A DNA stretch of 64,000 nt from Sphingobacteriales bacterium (GTDB lineage Bacteria > Bacteroidota > Bacteroidia > Chitinophagales > Chitinophagaceae). The notes below the pieces were generated by a model. The model saw nothing but the letters and a program-made list of their open reading frames with translations, had not been told where the DNA came from and searched no databases. Position 1 is the stretch's first letter, and each line of letters starts with the position of its first letter. The stretch is from contig RXJG01000004.1 in NCBI GenBank assembly GCA_003963365.1, positions 968,948-1,032,947 on the forward strand, written 5' to 3'. Position numbers and translations under genes: made by a program. Positions 35,372 through 44,694 of the stretch are shown here, piece by piece.

Positions 35372-35883
35372 ACAAAGTAAAAATAATGGACTATCAGCCG
35401 GAACACCAGCATTATTTTGAATTTTTCAACAGGAGATGGATTGAAAAATATTTTGAAATGGAAGCAATGGATGAATATGTGTTAACGAATCCGCAGGAAG
35501 CAATTATTGAAAGAGGTGGTGCTATACTAATGGCAACTTATGAAGGTCACCTGGCAGGAACCGTAGCGTTAATAAAAATGGATGATACCACATATGAATT
35601 TGCAAAGATGGCCGTGCATGAAAATTTTCAGCGCAAAGGAATTGCAGAGGCGTTGAGCTATGCGGCTTTTAAAAAAGCATATGAATCAGGTGCGGGAAAA
35701 ATTATTCTGTACACCAATAGCATTTTAAAACCTGCTATCCGGTTATATGGGAAGCTGGGATTTCAGCATGAAGCAGTAGAACATGCCGGATATAAAAGAG
35801 CGAACGTAAAGATGGGAATAACAATGGAACAAATTTTAAAAGACACTATGTTCTTTACCACTACCCGGGAAATAACTATTTAA
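35368..35883 (+). CDS. GNAT family N-acetyltransferase
   Basis: A 171-residue acetyltransferase. The acetyl-CoA loop is QRKGIAEALSYAA (R/Q-x-x-G-x-A), preceded by strand FAKMAVHENF and followed by NSILKPAIRLYGKLGF. Substrate unknown. It overlaps the EamA gene by four bases (ATGA), so it is co-translated with it. Confidence 0.9.
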   Translation: MNKVKIMDYQPEHQHYFEFFNRRWIEKYFEMEAMDEYVLTNPQEAIIERGGAILMATYEGHLAGTVALIKMDDTTYEFAKMAVHENFQRKGIAEALSYAAFKKAYESGAGKIILYTNSILKPAIRLYGKLGFQHEAVEHAGYKRANVKMGITMEQILKDTMFFTTTREITI

Positions 35884-35893
35884 AATAATTAAC

Positions 35894-36472
35894 ATGAAGA
35901 AAGCTGTTATTGTAGCATTTGACAAGTTTACGGACATAGATATTTTTCTTGCATGGGATTTACTCAATCGGGTTAAACACCGTGACAAGGAATTTGAGGT
36001 GAAGATTGTGGGAACCGAAAAAACACATACTTCCGTTCGGGGTATTGAACTGGCTATGCATGGAACTATTGAAGAATGCAATGATGCTGACCTGGTTTTC
36101 TTTGGCAGTGGAGCAGGCGCAAGAACAGTGATAAAAGATGAAGCATATTTAAAACGATTTAATCTGAACCCGGAGAAGCAGTTAATCTGTTCTATATGTT
36201 CCGGTGCATTGATTATTGCTGCATTAGGTTATTTAAAAGGTAAATCAGCCATTACTTATCCAACAGTGTATGAGTTGCTGCGGACTTATGATGTGGAAGT
36301 GCTGGAAGATAAACACCTGGTTACTCATGGAAATATTGGTACAGCGGCGGGGTGCCTGGCAGCTGTTGATTTAGTGGGCTGGGCAATTGAAAGATTGTAT
36401 AATGAAAAAGTGAAAGAAGATGTAATTGCTTCGGTGTTGCCGGTTGGACAGGGACAGGTTTGCATTTATTAG
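35894..36472 (+). CDS. DJ-1/PfpI family protein
   Basis: A 192-residue flavodoxin-like-fold protein. The nucleophile elbow has C102 in CSICSGALIIAA, with the conserved glutamate-like region near residue 16 (DIDIFLAWDLL). Members include glyoxalase III, protein deglycases and transcription-factor-like forms; its activity cannot be fixed. It follows the GNAT gene by ten bases in the same direction. Confidence 0.9.
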   Translation: MKKAVIVAFDKFTDIDIFLAWDLLNRVKHRDKEFEVKIVGTEKTHTSVRGIELAMHGTIEECNDADLVFFGSGAGARTVIKDEAYLKRFNLNPEKQLICSICSGALIIAALGYLKGKSAITYPTVYELLRTYDVEVLEDKHLVTHGNIGTAAGCLAAVDLVGWAIERLYNEKVKEDVIASVLPVGQGQVCIY

Positions 36473-36496
36473 GTCAAAATTCAAAAGTCAAAATCA

Positions 36497-37072
36497 ATGG
36501 CGATAAGAATTGTAAAAGCGACGGTTAATGAGGTGAATGATATTGCTGCAACAGGCAGGCAATCTTTTTATGATGCTTTTCATTCCATTTTTATTCGCAA
36601 GGATGAATTGCAAAAGTATCTGGACTCAACTTACGATGTATTCAAACTGGCAAACAGTATTGAAAATTCCAATAACCTTTTTTTTGTTGCCTATGATAAT
36701 GATAAGCCCATAGGTTTTGCCAAACTAAAACAGCTATCAAGGCATCAGCAAATACAATCTGTGAGGCAAACAGAGCTACAAAAAATATATGTGCTGAAAG
36801 AATATCATGGGACCGGTGTGTCGCAAACCTTGCTCAATAAAGTGCTGGATGCTGCAGTTGAACTTCAACCCGAAATTGTTTGGCTTAATGTGCATGTGGG
36901 CAATACAAAAGCAAGACGCTTTTATGAGAAGAATGGATTCAGTGTTGCAGGGAAACATTATTATATAATCGGTACTCAAAAGTTTGAATTTGATTTGATG
37001 TCAATTGCGGTGGGTCGCTCAGCATACGAACTAAAAAATATTAGTGAGCCTGAAGGGGCGGCTCACCGTTAA
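36497..37072 (+). CDS. GNAT family N-acetyltransferase
   Basis: A 191-residue acetyltransferase with the acetyl-CoA loop EYHGTGVSQTLLNKVL and the C-terminal WLNVHVGNTKARRFYEKNGF motif. It resembles YhbS/PaiA-like polyamine or ribosomal-type enzymes but the substrate is unknown. The 24-base gap before it is one of the AAAGTCAAAA-type low-complexity spacers. Confidence 0.9.
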   Translation: MAIRIVKATVNEVNDIAATGRQSFYDAFHSIFIRKDELQKYLDSTYDVFKLANSIENSNNLFFVAYDNDKPIGFAKLKQLSRHQQIQSVRQTELQKIYVLKEYHGTGVSQTLLNKVLDAAVELQPEIVWLNVHVGNTKARRFYEKNGFSVAGKHYYIIGTQKFEFDLMSIAVGRSAYELKNISEPEGAAHR

Positions 37073-37103
37073 CAAATAACTTTTCACAACAAAAAAATAT
37101 ATT

Positions 37104-38168
37104 ATGCAGCTAACACAAGATATCATCGTGAGACGGGTAAGAAAATCAAGAATCGAAGAAGTGGATTTTAGTAAACTCGAGTTTGGTAAATACACATCTG
37201 ACCATATGCTGGTTTGTGATTTTTATGATGGTGAATGGCAAACACCACAACTCGTTCCTTTTGCCAATCTTTCATTAAGTCCTACCACACTGGCATTGCA
37301 TTATGGCCAGTCAGTGTTTGAAGGAATGAAAGCATTTCGCATGAAGGATGGTTCCATCAATATCTTTCGTATAGAGAAACATTATGAACGTTTGACAAAG
37401 TCGCTGGAAAGGATGTGCATGCAGGTGCCACCAAAAGAAATGTTTGTAGAAGGATTAACCGAACTGGTGAAACTGGATAATAACTGGGTTCCTACTGAAG
37501 ATGGTTCTTCTTTATACATCCGTCCATTTGTATTTGCGAGTGAAGCAAAATATGGAGTAAAAGTAGCAGATGAATATCGGTTCATCATTTTCTCCGGACC
37601 GGTTGGTCCATATTATGCCAAGCCATTAAGAGTAAAAGTGGAAAGAGAATTTATCCGTGCAGCTAAAGGTGGAACGGGTTATGCAAAATGTGCCGGTAAT
37701 TATGGCGGAGCATTTTACCCAACACAATTAGCAAGAGAAAATGGTTTTGACCAGGTATTGTGGACGGATGCGAGGGAGAATAAGTACATTGAAGAATCAG
37801 GAACGATGAATGTGCTGTTTGTAATAGATGGCAAACTGGTTACACCTGCTTTGTCTGATTCTATTTTGGATGGTGTTACAAGAGATTCATTAATTCAGTT
37901 AGCAAAAGAAAAAGGGGTGGTGGTGGAGGAAAGAAAAATCAGCACCGATGAACTGGTATCAGCATTCCGTAATAATTTAATTACTGAAGCATTTGGTGCC
38001 GGTACCGCCGCCGTGGTAGCTCCAATCAATTTAATTCATATAGATGGCGTGGATTATAAATTACCTTTTTATACAGTAAACAGTTTAATGAATCAGCTAA
38101 AGCAACAATTAGAGGATATCCGCACCGGAAGAGTTACTGATGTACATGGCTGGAACTGTAAAATTTAA
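37104..38168 (+). CDS. ilvE: Branched-chain amino-acid aminotransferase
   Basis: A 354-residue class IV (fold type IV) PLP aminotransferase that makes or breaks down leucine, isoleucine and valine. The PLP lysine is in YAKCAGNYGGAFYP, followed by QVLWTDARENKYIEESGTMNVLFV; the ALHYGQSVFEGMKAFR region is also diagnostic. Length fits the larger (eukaryote-like) BCAT branch common in Bacteroidota. A hairpin follows. Confidence 0.96.
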   Translation: MQLTQDIIVRRVRKSRIEEVDFSKLEFGKYTSDHMLVCDFYDGEWQTPQLVPFANLSLSPTTLALHYGQSVFEGMKAFRMKDGSINIFRIEKHYERLTKSLERMCMQVPPKEMFVEGLTELVKLDNNWVPTEDGSSLYIRPFVFASEAKYGVKVADEYRFIIFSGPVGPYYAKPLRVKVEREFIRAAKGGTGYAKCAGNYGGAFYPTQLARENGFDQVLWTDARENKYIEESGTMNVLFVIDGKLVTPALSDSILDGVTRDSLIQLAKEKGVVVEERKISTDELVSAFRNNLITEAFGAGTAAVVAPINLIHIDGVDYKLPFYTVNSLMNQLKQQLEDIRTGRVTDVHGWNCKI

Positions 38169-38203
38169 TAAGCGCTGTTGTTTATTTTTAGTCAATAAGA
38201 AGC

Positions 38204-38230
38204 GGGGCCTCTTTCCAGGGGCCCTTTATT
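38204..38230. terminator. Terminator between ilvE and guaC
   Basis: A GC stem GGGCC/GGCCC with a loop of about nine bases, followed by a T-rich stretch, sits between the convergent ilvE and guaC genes and can serve the rightward gene at least. Confidence 0.55.
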
Positions 38231-39270
38231 TATTCACCAAACCATTCATTGTGCTGTTCCTGTACCCGAATGAAAGTAGTACGTTTAGTTAATTCTTTTA
38301 ATGATTTTGCTCCAACATAAGTGCAGGCAGAACGGATGCCACCTAATATATCAGAAAGTGTATTAGCAACCGCACCACGATATTTTACTTTAACTGTTTT
38401 CCCTTCTGATGCACGGTACTCAGCCACACCACCGGCATATTTGTTCATAGCAGTTTCAGAACTCATACCATAGAACAAACGATATTTCACACCATCTTTT
38501 TCTACCAGTTCACCACCACTTTCATCATGACCGGCTAACATACCTCCTAACATTACAAAATCAGCACCACCTCCAAAAGCTTTGGCAACATCACCCGGTA
38601 CTTTACAACCACCATCCGAAATAATTTGTCCGCCCAAACCATGCGCCGCATCCGCACATTCAATGATAGCAGAGAGTTGGGGATAACCAACACCTGTTTT
38701 TACTCTTGTAGTACAAACAGAACCAGGACCAATACCCACTTTAATTGCATCAGCGCCGGCTAATAATAATTCCTCCACCATTTCTCCTGTTACTACATTG
38801 CCGGCGATGATTACTTTATCGGGGTGTTTATCTCTTGTCTTCTTAACAAACGCAACAAATTTTTCAGAATAACCATTGGCCACATCAATACAAATGAAAC
38901 GCAGAGAAGTATTTTCATTTAATATGGTATCTAATTTTTCACTGTCCTGTTTGGAAGTTCCGGTACTTACCGCAATATATTCACTGATAGCATTTCCGTT
39001 TTTATTCATAAAAAACTTCCATTGGTCCGGAGTATAATGTTTATGTACAGCAGTAAATAATTGTTCTGATGCCAATGCCGTTGCCATCTCAAATGTTCCC
39101 ACAGTATCCATGTTAGCAGCCATTACAGGAATCCCTTCCCAGTCTTTACCGCCATGCATGAATTTAAATTTTCTCATCAAAGAAACTTCTGAACGGGAAG
39201 AGAGGGTAGAACGTTTAGGTCGGATCATCACATCTTTAAATCCAAGTTTTATATCTGATTCAATACGCAT
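38230..39270 (-). CDS. guaC: GMP reductase
   Basis: A 346-residue TIM-barrel enzyme that converts GMP to IMP with NADPH. The catalytic cysteine is C186 in [22 protein letters not shown], the same number as in E. coli GuaC. The absence of a CBS domain insert and the length distinguish it from IMP dehydrogenase. The N-terminus [15 protein letters not shown] is typical. Stands alone, leftward. Confidence 0.96.
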   Translation of the reverse strand: MRIESDIKLGFKDVMIRPKRSTLSSRSEVSLMRKFKFMHGGKDWEGIPVMAANMDTVGTFEMATALASEQLFTAVHKHYTPDQWKFFMNKNGNAISEYIAVSTGTSKQDSEKLDTILNENTSLRFICIDVANGYSEKFVAFVKKTRDKHPDKVIIAGNVVTGEMVEELLLAGADAIKVGIGPGSVCTTRVKTGVGYPQLSAIIECADAAHGLGGQIISDGGCKVPGDVAKAFGGGADFVMLGGMLAGHDESGGELVEKDGVKYRLFYGMSSETAMNKYAGGVAEYRASEGKTVKVKYRGAVANTLSDILGGIRSACTYVGAKSLKELTKRTTFIRVQEQHNEWFGE

Positions 39271-39337
39271 AATTATATTTTTTCAAACAGTGAAAGATAG
39301 AAAATCGTTAAATAGGGTAAGTACAAAAATATGAACA

Positions 39338-39365
39338 TTAAAAAGCCGGATTTCAAATCCGGCTT
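39338..39365 (-). terminator. Terminator after aminotransferase gene (leftward)
   Basis: An 11-bp perfect stem (39343-39353 with 39355-39365) with a one-base centre; on the minus strand it is followed by a T stretch (39344-39338). It ends the leftward gene 39374-40570. Confidence 0.8.
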
Positions 39366-39373
39366 ACAAGTAG

Positions 39374-40570
39374 TTAGTTTGTTTTGCCCGGGTATTGTTT
39401 TAGTGCTGCCGCAAGACAATCCATTGCCTTATCAATGGCATCAGTGTTCAGTACATAAGCCAATCTTACCTCATCTTTTCCTAAGCCGGGTGTCCCATAA
39501 AATCCTGTTGCAGGAGCCAGCATGATTGTTTCTCCCTTATATGAAAATGACTCCAGCAACCATTGACAAAATTTATCACTGTCATCAATCGGTAACTTAG
39601 CCATTGCATAGAAAGCACCACCGGGGTTAGGACAGAAAACACCTTCAATAGCATTCAATCTTTTCACTAACAGGTCACGGCGTTTTTTATATTCTTCTTT
39701 AGTGGCATCAAAATAATTATCAGGTAAATCAACAGCAGCCTCGCCGGCTATCTGTGCAAATGAAGGTGGACTTAATCTTGCCTGGGCAAACTTCATCGCT
39801 GCATCCAGCAATTCTTTATTACGGGTAACAAAGGCGCCAATTCTTCCGCCACAGGCACTGTATCTTTTTGAAATAGTATCCATCAGCACCACATTCTTTT
39901 CCACACCGGTTAGATGCATGGCGCTGGTATGCGTTCCTTCATAACAAAACTCCCGGTACGCTTCATCAGCAAACAAATACAAATCGTGTTTTAAAACAAT
40001 CTGCTTTAATGTTTCCATTTCTTCTTTGCTGTATAAATAACCTGTAGGATTATTGGGATTGCATACAACAATCGCTTTTGTTTTTGGGGTGATGGCTTTT
40101 TCAAACTCCTCTATTGGAGGCAATGCAAAACCAGTATTGATGGATGATGTAATTGGTTTAACCACCACATCTGCCGCCACAGCAAAGCCATTGTAGTTTG
40201 CATAAAACGGTTCGGGAATAATTACTTCGTCACCAGCGTCCAAACAACTCATAAAGCCAAAGAGAATAGCTTCTGAACCGCCGGTTGTAATAATTATCTG
40301 TTTGTAGTCAATATCTATCCCGCATTTTTTATAATACTTCACCAGTTTACGCCGGTAACTTTCATTACCGGCACTGTGGCTGTACTCTAACACTTTAAAA
40401 TCAAAATGACGAACTGCATCCAGCACCAGTTTGGGCGTTTCAATATCCGGCTGACCGATATTGAGATGATAAACTTTTATTCCTTTCTTTTTTGCTGCTT
40501 CTGCAAAAGGAACCAATTTTCTTATGGGAGAAGGTGGCATAACTTCGCCACGGTGACTAATCTTTGGCAT
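39374..40570 (-). CDS. Class I PLP aminotransferase
   Basis: A 398-residue aspartate-aminotransferase-like enzyme (fold type I). The substrate/PLP features are LNIGQPDIETP, NPNNPTGYLYS, and the PLP lysine in DTISKRYSACGGRIGAF. The group contains aspartate, methionine (MetC-like keto-acid) and other aminotransferases; the amino donor cannot be set. Monocistronic, with its own terminator. Confidence 0.92.
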   Translation of the reverse strand: MPKISHRGEVMPPSPIRKLVPFAEAAKKKGIKVYHLNIGQPDIETPKLVLDAVRHFDFKVLEYSHSAGNESYRRKLVKYYKKCGIDIDYKQIIITTGGSEAILFGFMSCLDAGDEVIIPEPFYANYNGFAVAADVVVKPITSSINTGFALPPIEEFEKAITPKTKAIVVCNPNNPTGYLYSKEEMETLKQIVLKHDLYLFADEAYREFCYEGTHTSAMHLTGVEKNVVLMDTISKRYSACGGRIGAFVTRNKELLDAAMKFAQARLSPPSFAQIAGEAAVDLPDNYFDATKEEYKKRRDLLVKRLNAIEGVFCPNPGGAFYAMAKLPIDDSDKFCQWLLESFSYKGETIMLAPATGFYGTPGLGKDEVRLAYVLNTDAIDKAMDCLAAALKQYPGKTN

Positions 40571-40626
40571 GCAGCGAAGTTAAAAGAAATCATTGTTCAG
40601 AAAGTATATCAGGCAGCAATAGAAAT

Positions 40627-40657
40627 AAAAAACCCCCTCACATCGCTGCAAGAGGGC
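40627..40657 (-). terminator. Terminator after DUF1573 pair (leftward)
   Basis: On the minus strand a CCCTC/GAGGG stem with an 11-base loop is followed by six T. It lies 33 bases after the end of the second DUF1573 gene. Confidence 0.7.
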
Positions 40658-40689
40658 TATTTTCTAAAGGTGTGTGTGAAAATATTTTA

Positions 40690-41202
40690 TTAAGACTTGG
40701 CCGGAGTTTTAGTCTTTGTAGTTTTTTTAGTTTTTGAACTGGCTACTTTGCCTGTGGTTGTTTTTGATTCAGGCGTAATAACAGGAATTGATGAATGTGC
40801 TTTCATAACAGAATCGTACTGAGCAGCTGCCCACACTTTACCGGTGATGCTTACATTCTTTTGCTCATCAATACCTTTAAACTTGATATAAACAATTTTT
40901 GAGAAGTTACCGGCCACAGCTGCATTGTAAGTAGCGGTAATGGTTCCGGTTTTGCCGGGCATAATAGGTTCTTTGGTATAATCAGATTTTGTGCAGCCAC
41001 AACCCGGTGTTACACTTTCAATAATAAGGGCTTCTTTACCTATATTAGTTAAAGTAAATGAACCCGTAACAGGGTTACCCTGTTTTACATTGCCAAGGTC
41101 AACAACTTCGGATGCAAATTTTACATTGTCTGCAACTTTTGTTTGCGCTAATACGATATTGGCAAAAACCAGGGCTACGAATGCTGAAAAAATTTGTTTC
41201 AT
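40690..41202 (-). CDS. DUF1573 domain exported protein
   Basis: A 170-residue protein with signal peptide (FSAFVALVFANIVLAQ) and one DUF1573 (ASH/MSP-like beta) domain: VVDLGNVKQGNPVTGSFTLTNIG, VTPGCGCTKSDYTKEPIMPGKTGTI. The CGC cysteines are conserved in the family. A lysine/threonine-rich C-terminal tail (~25 residues) is extra. It is the second gene of a tandem pair of paralogues. Confidence 0.9.
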   Translation of the reverse strand: MKQIFSAFVALVFANIVLAQTKVADNVKFASEVVDLGNVKQGNPVTGSFTLTNIGKEALIIESVTPGCGCTKSDYTKEPIMPGKTGTITATYNAAVAGNFSKIVYIKFKGIDEQKNVSITGKVWAAAQYDSVMKAHSSIPVITPESKTTTGKVASSKTKKTTKTKTPAKS

Positions 41203-41229
41203 GTGTGTGTTATTATAAGTTTTTAAAGT

Positions 41230-41673
41230 TTATTGTTTTAATAATTCCAAGACGCTGTTACCGGGAACAGAGTTGTCAGCAGTTTTTCTAACTTCTCCTT
41301 TAATGGTAAGTACTTTGGTTTGACCATCATTATATGTAATCGTAATAGATTTTTCAAAAGGGCCATACCCCATAGCATTAAATCCTACATTGATTTTTGT
41401 AGTGGCTCCCGGTGCTACCGGATCTTTACTCCATACAGGGGTAGTGCAGCCACAGGAAGCATGAACATCACTTAATTTTAAAGTCTCTTTGCTAACATTG
41501 GTTATAACAAAATCGTAAGTAACCGGTTTGCCCTGAACAATTTTGCCAAAATCATGATGTTCTGCATTGACTGTAAAAGGTTCCGGTGCAGGTGTGGCAG
41601 ACTTATTATCGGTTTGTGCATAAATAATAGTGGAAGCACAAACCAGTAATAGTATAAAATAAAACTTCTTCAT
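41230..41673 (-). CDS. DUF1573 domain exported protein
   Basis: A 147-residue paralogue of the next gene, with signal peptide ending IIYAQ, and the domain HHDFGKIVQGKPVTYDFVITNVSKETL and DVHASCGCTTPVWSKDPVAPG. Function unknown; exported, probably a small immunoglobulin-like adapter. It is first in the leftward pair, 27 bases ahead of the second. Confidence 0.9.
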   Translation of the reverse strand: MKKFYFILLLVCASTIIYAQTDNKSATPAPEPFTVNAEHHDFGKIVQGKPVTYDFVITNVSKETLKLSDVHASCGCTTPVWSKDPVAPGATTKINVGFNAMGYGPFEKSITITYNDGQTKVLTIKGEVRKTADNSVPGNSVLELLKQ

Positions 41674-41800
41674 AGTCCGGTGTTTTATAACGGCAAAACT
41701 AAATAGCCTTGTCTACAAAAATAGCCAATCCCCCCAAAAATCATAGCTTTTTTTTGTACTTAGCATTTTATTAAGAAACGCAGGGAATGTGGTTAAATTG

Positions 41801-41808
41801 TAGATTTG
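41801..41808 (+). promoter_or_regulatory. Putative -7 box at the E1 gene start
   Basis: TAGATTTG fits TAnnTTTG and ends four bases before the ATG at 41813. If active, the mRNA would begin at or very near the start codon, giving a leaderless message. A matching -33 TTG is not clear. Confidence 0.4.
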
Positions 41809-41812
41809 CCGC

Positions 41813-44194
41813 ATGAATTCATCAGCCACTAACGAAAGCTTGTCACTGGAGAATCTTTCCTTCGAAACTTTCCGTAACGAAGTGCTGAAAGATTACCGGG
41901 TAGCCTGCCAAAGCCGGGAGGCCAGCCTTCTTGGCCGCAAAGAAGTACTTACCGGCAAAGCCAAGTTTGGAATATTTGGAGATGGTAAAGAAGTGCCACA
42001 GGTGGCGATGGCTAAATTTTTTCAGCCCGGTGATTTTTACAGCGGGTATTACCGGGATCAAACCTTTGCTTTTGCAACTGGTGTTGCCTCCATTGAAGAA
42101 TTCTTTTCTCAGCTATATGCCGACCCTGATACCACGAACGATCCGCATAGCGGGGGACGGCAAATGAACTGTCATTTTGCATCCAGGCTGGTAGATGAGC
42201 AGGGCGAATTTTTAGATTTAGTAAATCGAAAAAATTTAATTGCCGGTATGGCCCCCACGGCCGCTCAAATGCCCAGGTCAATTGGTTTGGCACTGGCATC
42301 AAAATCTTTCCGTACAGTAAAAGAACTGAAACAGTTTACCCATTTATCCAATAATGGTAATGAAGTTTGTTTTGCCACCATTGGTGATGCTTCCACCAGT
42401 GAAGGGCATTTTTGGGAAACAGTAAATGCAGCCGGCGTTATGCAAATTCCCCTGGCCATTTTTGTTTGGGATGATGGCTATGGAATTTCTGTTCCTAAAA
42501 AATATCAAACCACCAAAGGTTCTGTTTCCGAAGCATTAAAAGGTTTTCAAAAAAAGGAAGGAACAAACGGATTAGATATTTATAAAGTAAAAGCATGGGA
42601 TTATGCAGGCATGTGCGAAGTGTTTGAGCAGGGAATAAAAAAGATCAGGGATACACATACACCGGCATTATTTCATGTGGAAGAAGTTACACAACCACAG
42701 GGTCATTCTACTTCGGGCAGCCATGAGCGGTATAAATCACCCGATCGCCTTGAGTGGGAAAGACAATGGGATTGTATCCGAAAATTTAAAGAATGGGTCA
42801 TTCAAAATACACTGGCCACCGAAGAAGAATTGAATGAAGTGGAAAGAGAGGCAAAAGAATCTGTAAGAGACAGCAGAAACAATGCCTGGGAAAAATATTT
42901 AACTCCAATAAAAGAACAGGTAGATACTACTTTACAAGTGATCAATAAAATCATTTTGCCGGGAACTGATGAAGAAGGTAAAATAGAAAAACTGGTTAAA
43001 GAACTTTCTTCTAACCGGGAGCCACAGCGAAGAGATGTGATGAAAATAATTGCCCAGGTACTGGATGAGGTAAACAGTCCTGAGCTAAAGAGTTATTATC
43101 AATCTCTCAGGGATAAGAATAAAGAGCTGTACAATTCATTTTTATATCTCAGTGGAGACAAAAGTGCATTAAAAGTGGCCGAAATAAATGCGGAGTATTC
43201 ACCCGACTCGCCTTTAATAAACGGGTACGAAATACTTAACCGGTACTTCGATCAGCTTTTTGCCAATAATCCAAAGATTATGGCGTTTGGCGAAGACCTT
43301 GGATTTATTGGTGATGTTAACCAGGGCTTTGCCGGTTTGCAATTAAAACATGGGGAAGGAAGAATATTTGATACCGGTATTCGTGAGCTTACTATAATGG
43401 GGCAGGGTATAGGATTAGCATTAAGGGGGTTAAGGCCTATTGCAGAAATACAATATTTAGATTATCTCGTTTATGGTTTGCAGCCATTAACTGATGATGT
43501 TGCTACCTTACATTACCGTACAGTAGGCATGCAAAGTGCACCACTGATCGTTCGCTCAAGAGGGCATCGGTTGGAGGGTATATGGCACAGCGGTTCCCCT
43601 ATGGGAATGATCATTAATGCACTCCGTGGTATGTATGTATGTGTGCCACGTAATATGGTGCAGGCAGCGGGAATGTATAATACTTTGTTGAAGGGAAATG
43701 ATCCGGCACTGGTAATTGAGTGCCTGAATGGGTATCGCCTCAAAGAAAAATTACCGGCTAATTTATCATCATTTACGGTGCCATTAGGTGTGCCGGAAAT
43801 AATCAGAGAGGGAAATGATGTAACAATCGTTTCTTATGGTTCAACTTTACGCATTGTGCAGGAGGCAGCTAACCGGTTAGAGGAGAAAGGCATTCAGTGT
43901 GAAGTGGTGGATGTGCAAACGTTATTGCCTTTCGATATTCAGCATATCATTTTACAATCGCTGCAAAAAACCAATCGTATTGTTTTTGTTGATGAAGACG
44001 TGCCTGGAGGAGCTGCCGGTTATATGTTCAATAAAGTTATGGAAGAGCAGGGTGGTTATAAATGGCTGGATGTGGCGCCACGAACTATTACTGCTGAAGC
44101 ACATCGCCCAGCCTATGGAAGTGACGGGGATTACTTTAGCAAACCTAATGCTGAAGATATTGTTCGGGTCATTAAAGAAATGATGGCTGAATAA
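41813..44194 (+). CDS. Branched-chain 2-oxoacid dehydrogenase E1, alpha and beta subunits fused
   Basis: A 793-residue thiamine diphosphate enzyme. The N-terminal half (about 1-400) is E1-alpha with the TPP motif GDASTSEGHFWETVNAAGVMQIPLAIFVWDD; the C-terminal half (about 465-793) is E1-beta with FGEDLGFIGDVNQGFAGL, GIRELTIMGQGIGLALRG and a transketolase C-terminal domain. Separate genes are usual; the fusion is common in Bacteroidota. It decarboxylates branched-chain 2-oxo acids, feeding iso-fatty acid synthesis; E2 and E3 are not in the window. Confidence 0.94.
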   Translation: MNSSATNESLSLENLSFETFRNEVLKDYRVACQSREASLLGRKEVLTGKAKFGIFGDGKEVPQVAMAKFFQPGDFYSGYYRDQTFAFATGVASIEEFFSQLYADPDTTNDPHSGGRQMNCHFASRLVDEQGEFLDLVNRKNLIAGMAPTAAQMPRSIGLALASKSFRTVKELKQFTHLSNNGNEVCFATIGDASTSEGHFWETVNAAGVMQIPLAIFVWDDGYGISVPKKYQTTKGSVSEALKGFQKKEGTNGLDIYKVKAWDYAGMCEVFEQGIKKIRDTHTPALFHVEEVTQPQGHSTSGSHERYKSPDRLEWERQWDCIRKFKEWVIQNTLATEEELNEVEREAKESVRDSRNNAWEKYLTPIKEQVDTTLQVINKIILPGTDEEGKIEKLVKELSSNREPQRRDVMKIIAQVLDEVNSPELKSYYQSLRDKNKELYNSFLYLSGDKSALKVAEINAEYSPDSPLINGYEILNRYFDQLFANNPKIMAFGEDLGFIGDVNQGFAGLQLKHGEGRIFDTGIRELTIMGQGIGLALRGLRPIAEIQYLDYLVYGLQPLTDDVATLHYRTVGMQSAPLIVRSRGHRLEGIWHSGSPMGMIINALRGMYVCVPRNMVQAAGMYNTLLKGNDPALVIECLNGYRLKEKLPANLSSFTVPLGVPEIIREGNDVTIVSYGSTLRIVQEAANRLEEKGIQCEVVDVQTLLPFDIQHIILQSLQKTNRIVFVDEDVPGGAAGYMFNKVMEEQGGYKWLDVAPRTITAEAHRPAYGSDGDYFSKPNAEDIVRVIKEMMAE

Positions 44195-44271
44195 GCAAGT
44201 AGATAACGGCGAGGCGAGTGGCTAGTAGCAAATAGTTTTTTTTTAAATTATATCATATCATATCATATCAT
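44195..44271. repeat. Left flank of S23 cassette with TATCA pentamer repeat
   Basis: A stretch of GCAAGTAG- and GCTAGTAGC-like words (44195-44235) resembles, in inverted form, the sequence 44655-44690 on the far side of the small gene. It is followed by four perfect TATCA units (44251-44270) that run directly into the start codon at 44272. Confidence 0.55.
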
Positions 44272-44631
44272 ATGTTGAATCTTAGTCATAAAAAATTAAT
44301 TGCCTGGCAACGGGCAATTGAATTCTTACCGGTTTTATATCAATTGGCTGAAAAACTTCCAAATGAAGAAAGATATAATTTGGTTAGCCAGATGAAAAGG
44401 GCCGGGCTTTCAGTTTCTAATAATTTGGCAGAAGGCTCGTCGAGGAAATCTAAATTAGAAAAGAACAGGTTTTTTGAAATTGCATGTTCCTCACTTGTTG
44501 AAATTGATAATTGCATAGAAGCATCGCTGATACTGAAGTTTCTTTCTAAAAACGACATCAATAATGCAGAAACAAAATTAGAAGAGATGTTTAAATTGAT
44601 TTCAGGTCTGATAGCTTCTAATAATAAGTAG
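44272..44631 (+). CDS. S23-like four-helix bundle protein
   Basis: A 119-residue protein of the four-helix-bundle family first described as the product of 23S rRNA intervening sequences: HKKLIAWQRAIEFLPVLYQLAEKLPNEERYNLVSQMKRAGLSVSNNLAEGSSRKS. Stand-alone chromosomal copies are common in Bacteroidota and may bind nucleic acid; their role is unknown, and related proteins (Avd) help diversity-generating retroelements. No reverse transcriptase or rRNA is nearby. The gene is flanked by inverted GCTACTTGC-like words and has a pentamer repeat at its start, so it looks like a small inserted cassette. Confidence 0.9.
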   Translation: MLNLSHKKLIAWQRAIEFLPVLYQLAEKLPNEERYNLVSQMKRAGLSVSNNLAEGSSRKSKLEKNRFFEIACSSLVEIDNCIEASLILKFLSKNDINNAETKLEEMFKLISGLIASNNK

Positions 44632-44694
44632 AATTATTACTAAAAATCAGCATAGAGCTACTTGCAACTAGCTACTTGCTACTTACTAAAAAGG
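44632..44694. repeat. Right flank of S23 cassette, GCTACTTGC-type repeats
   Basis: Holds repeated words GAGCTACTTGCAA, CTAGCTACTTGC and TACTTACTA. The reverse complement (AGTAAGTAGCAAGTAGCTAG) resembles the left flank at 44195-44235, so the cassette has imperfect inverted ends. The end of this stretch also supplies the AAAAAGG before the phzF start. Confidence 0.5.

Noticed and set aside
41713-41731. Seventh copy of the palindromic operator
   Set aside because: GTCTAC is present at about 41711 but the second arm (ATAGCC) does not match, and the flanking genes have no sulfur link.
44272-44631. rRNA intervening sequence
   Set aside because: The S23-like protein is related to those of 23S intervening sequences, but there is no rRNA around it.
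44272-44631. Avd gene of a diversity-generating retroelement
   Set aside because: No reverse transcriptase, template repeat or variable repeat is visible nearby.
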